Assembly (NCBI GenBank): GCA_027490095.1
Contig: JAIXYT010000003.1
Location: 1-64,000, forward strand
Direction: 5' to 3'
DNA: 64,000 nucleotides
DNA from: Sphingomonadales bacterium
GTDB taxonomy: Bacteria > Pseudomonadota > Alphaproteobacteria > Sphingomonadales > Sphingomonadaceae
Positions 62,156-64,000 of this stretch are shown in pieces (position 1 is the stretch's first letter; each line of letters begins with the position of its first letter). Below the pieces are notes generated by a model. That model was not told where the DNA came from, searched no databases, and was given only the letters and a program-made list of their open reading frames with translations. Made by a program: the position numbers and the translations under genes.

Positions 62156-64000
62156 TTAGCCATGCGCAAGCGCAGCCAGAAGCAACAGCGCCACGATATT
62201 GGTAATCTTGATCATCGGGTTCACCGCAGGCCCCGCCGTATCCTTGTACGGGTCGCCCACGGTATCGCCGGTCACCGCGGCCTTGTGTGCCTCGGATCCC
62301 TTTCCGCCGTGGTTGCCGTCCTCGATATACTTCTTGGCATTGTCCCAGGCTCCGCCTCCGCTCGTCATCGAGATGGCAACGAAGATGCCGGAGACGATCA
62401 CGCCCATCAGCAGCGCACCAAGGGCGGCAAAGCCGTTGGCCTGCCCTGCAATCGCCGTGATCACGAAATACACCACCACCGGCGCCAGCACCGGAAGCAG
62501 CGAGGGGATGATCATCTCCTTGATCGCGGCTTCCGTCACCAGGCCGACAGTCCGCGCATAATCCGGCTTGGAGGTGCCCTCCATGATGCCCGGGTTGGTG
62601 CGGAACTGGTGGCGCACTTCCTCGACGACGGCTCCGGCCGCCCGACCGACAGCCGTCATCCCCATCGCCCCGAAGATATAGGGCAGCAGGGCGCCAAGCA
62701 GCAGGCCGACGATCACGTACGGGTTCGACAACGAGAAATCGACCGTCAGCTCCCCGAAGAACTTGTCGAGATCGGCCGTGTAGGCGTTGAACAGCACCAG
62801 CGCGGCAAGCCCCGCCGATCCGATCGCATAGCCCTTGGTGACGGCCTTGGTGGTGTTCCCCACCGCGTCCAGCGCGTCGGTGCGCTCACGCACCTCGCCT
62901 TCCAGGCCCGCCATCTCGGCAATGCCCCCGGCGTTGTCGGTCACCGGGCCATAGGCGTCCAGCGCAACCACCATGCCGGCCAGCGCCAGCATCGCGGTCG
63001 CGGCATAGCCGATCCCGATCACGCCCGCGAACTGGTAGGCGATGATCATCCCGGCGCAGATCACCAGCGTGGGAAGCGCAGTCGCTTCCATGCTGATGGC
63101 CAGCCCCTGGATGATGTTGGTGCCATGGCCGGTTTCGGATGCCTTGGCGATCGACCGAACCGGCCGATAGGGCGTGCCGGTGTAATATTCGGTGATCCAC
63201 ACCAGCAGGCCCGTCACCACCAGGCCCACCATCATGCTGAGGAACAGGTCCATCGGCGTGAAGCCGCCGATCAGTCGCGGCTCTTCGATCACGGTCAGCA
63301 TGTCGGGGCCCAGCATCGCCGGCCCGGCGGCCGCAGCCGTCGCGCCGCCAACCACCGCATGCATGTCCGGAAACACCAGCGTGGTCGCCAGATAGAGCGC
63401 CGGGATGGAGGCAACCGCCGACACGATGAAGCCCTTGTAGAGCGCGCCCATGATGTTCTTGGAGCTGCCCAGCTTCACGAAATAGGTGCCGAGGATCGAT
63501 GTGATGATGCACACTCCGCCCGCCAGCAGCGGCAGCGCCATCAGCTGGCCGAGGTAGGGTCCGCCGATCAGCAGCGCGGTCAGCACCATGGTGGCACCCA
63601 CCGTCACCACATAGGTCTCGAACAGGTCGGCCGCCATGCCGGCGCAGTCGCCGACATTGTCGCCCACATTGTCCGCGATCACGGCCGGGTTGCGGGGGTC
63701 GTCCTCGGGGATTCCGGCTTCCACCTTGCCCACAAGGTCCGCGCCCACATCGGCCGCCTTGGTGAAGATGCCGCCGCCAAGCCGCGCGAAGATGGAGATC
63801 AGCGAGGCGCCCAGCGCAAGCGCCACCAGGCTGTCGATCACCACCCGGTCATCGACCGCAAGGCCGAGCGAACGCGTGAGGAAATAGAAGTAACCCGCGA
63901 TCGCAAGCAGCGCGAGGCCGGCCACCAGCATGCCGGTGATGGCGCCCGCGCGGAACGCCAGCGTCAGGCCCGCCTGCAGCCCCGATCGCGCGGCTTCCGC
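62156..64000 (-). CDS. hppA: proton-translocating pyrophosphatase, K+-insensitive type (5' truncated by window edge)
   Basis: A membrane pump that couples pyrophosphate hydrolysis to proton export. The visible 614 residues run open to the window edge, so the N-terminus is missing. Present are [20 protein letters not shown], the late [20 protein letters not shown] active-site loop, and the C-terminal [20 protein letters not shown]. In [17 protein letters not shown] a Lys occupies the site that is Ala in potassium-dependent enzymes, so this is the potassium-independent type. It ends in a strong terminator. Confidence 0.96.
   Translation of the reverse strand, partial: AEAARSGLQAGLTLAFRAGAITGMLVAGLALLAIAGYFYFLTRSLGLAVDDRVVIDSLVALALGASLISIFARLGGGIFTKAADVGADLVGKVEAGIPEDDPRNPAVIADNVGDNVGDCAGMAADLFETYVVTVGATMVLTALLIGGPYLGQLMALPLLAGGVCIITSILGTYFVKLGSSKNIMGALYKGFIVSAVASIPALYLATTLVFPDMHAVVGGATAAAAGPAMLGPDMLTVIEEPRLIGGFTPMDLFLSMMVGLVVTGLLVWITEYYTGTPYRPVRSIAKASETGHGTNIIQGLAISMEATALPTLVICAGMIIAYQFAGVIGIGYAATAMLALAGMVVALDAYGPVTDNAGGIAEMAGLEGEVRERTDALDAVGNTTKAVTKGYAIGSAGLAALVLFNAYTADLDKFFGELTVDFSLSNPYVIVGLLLGALLPYIFGAMGMTAVGRAAGAVVEEVRHQFRTNPGIMEGTSKPDYARTVGLVTEAAIKEMIIPSLLPVLAPVVVYFVITAIAGQANGFAALGALLMGVIVSGIFVAISMTSGGGAWDNAKKYIEDGNHGGKGSEAHKAAVTGDTVGDPYKDTAGPAVNPMIKITNIVALLLLAALAHG

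Overview
The window is a dense, GC-rich, chromosomal stretch with core-genome character, most likely from an alphaproteobacterium of the order Sphingomonadales. Support for this comes from the serC-serA-hisZ-purA run with a candidate serC leader RNA, the F1-ATPase inhibitor zeta subunit (DUF1476) next to BolA and monothiol glutaredoxin, a DUF1674/SdhAF4 protein, a CBP3 chaperone coupled to a DUF177 protein, a class II-like EPSP synthase, two large TonB-dependent receptors and a potassium-insensitive proton pyrophosphatase. Order-level placement is inference. No prophage, transposase, integrase or CRISPR array was seen.

Layout. 1-3078: end of hpd, then hmgA and fahA, the homogentisate route of tyrosine breakdown, with overlapping stops and starts. 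3174-4834: universal stress protein, DUF6325 and SHOCT proteins. 4880-7756: TonB-dependent receptor. 8009-14886: tRNA-Ala, FYDLN zinc-ribbon protein, aroA, wecB, a Bfd-type ferredoxin with iron-box-like sites, ribF, folA, a membrane protein, grxD, bolA and the ATPase inhibitor. 15004-20940: dciA divergent from mutY-nudC, a PAS/GGDEF/EAL protein, and pheA. 21187-24280: anchored cytochrome c, S41 protease lipoprotein, LOG-family protein. 24363-28268 and on to 29575: serine biosynthesis, hisZ and purA. 29599-34088: flavin-binding protein, hydrolase, GDT1 transporter, tesB, and a gluzincin/TPR protein.

34177-39142 is a four-gene ABC efflux operon with 4-base overlaps throughout, divergent from a TetR regulator, with a palindrome between them. 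39171-42291 holds a BLUF photoreceptor and a DNA ligase/exonuclease repair pair. 42442-45721 holds a hydrolase, an AGCS symporter and an OsmC protein in overlapping order. 45765-47452 is an Acg-type flavoprotein and a MarR regulator behind a perfect 16-base inverted repeat that encloses a TATAAT box. 47483-53160 contains tRNA-Leu, an Oar-like receptor, tRNA-Val and a class C beta-lactamase-fold hydrolase set among two families of dispersed intergenic repeats. 53172-64000 carries a YciI protein, rpmB, an esterase-like protein, a glycine-zipper protein, rsmB, htpX, an SDR, SdhAF4, an aminotransferase, DUF177, CBP3, bamE and the 5'-truncated hppA.

No wholly new multigene system is evident. The features most worth pursuing are the two repeat families, the MarR palindrome, the TetR-controlled pump, and the three convergent gene pairs that each share one CTAG as their two stop codons.
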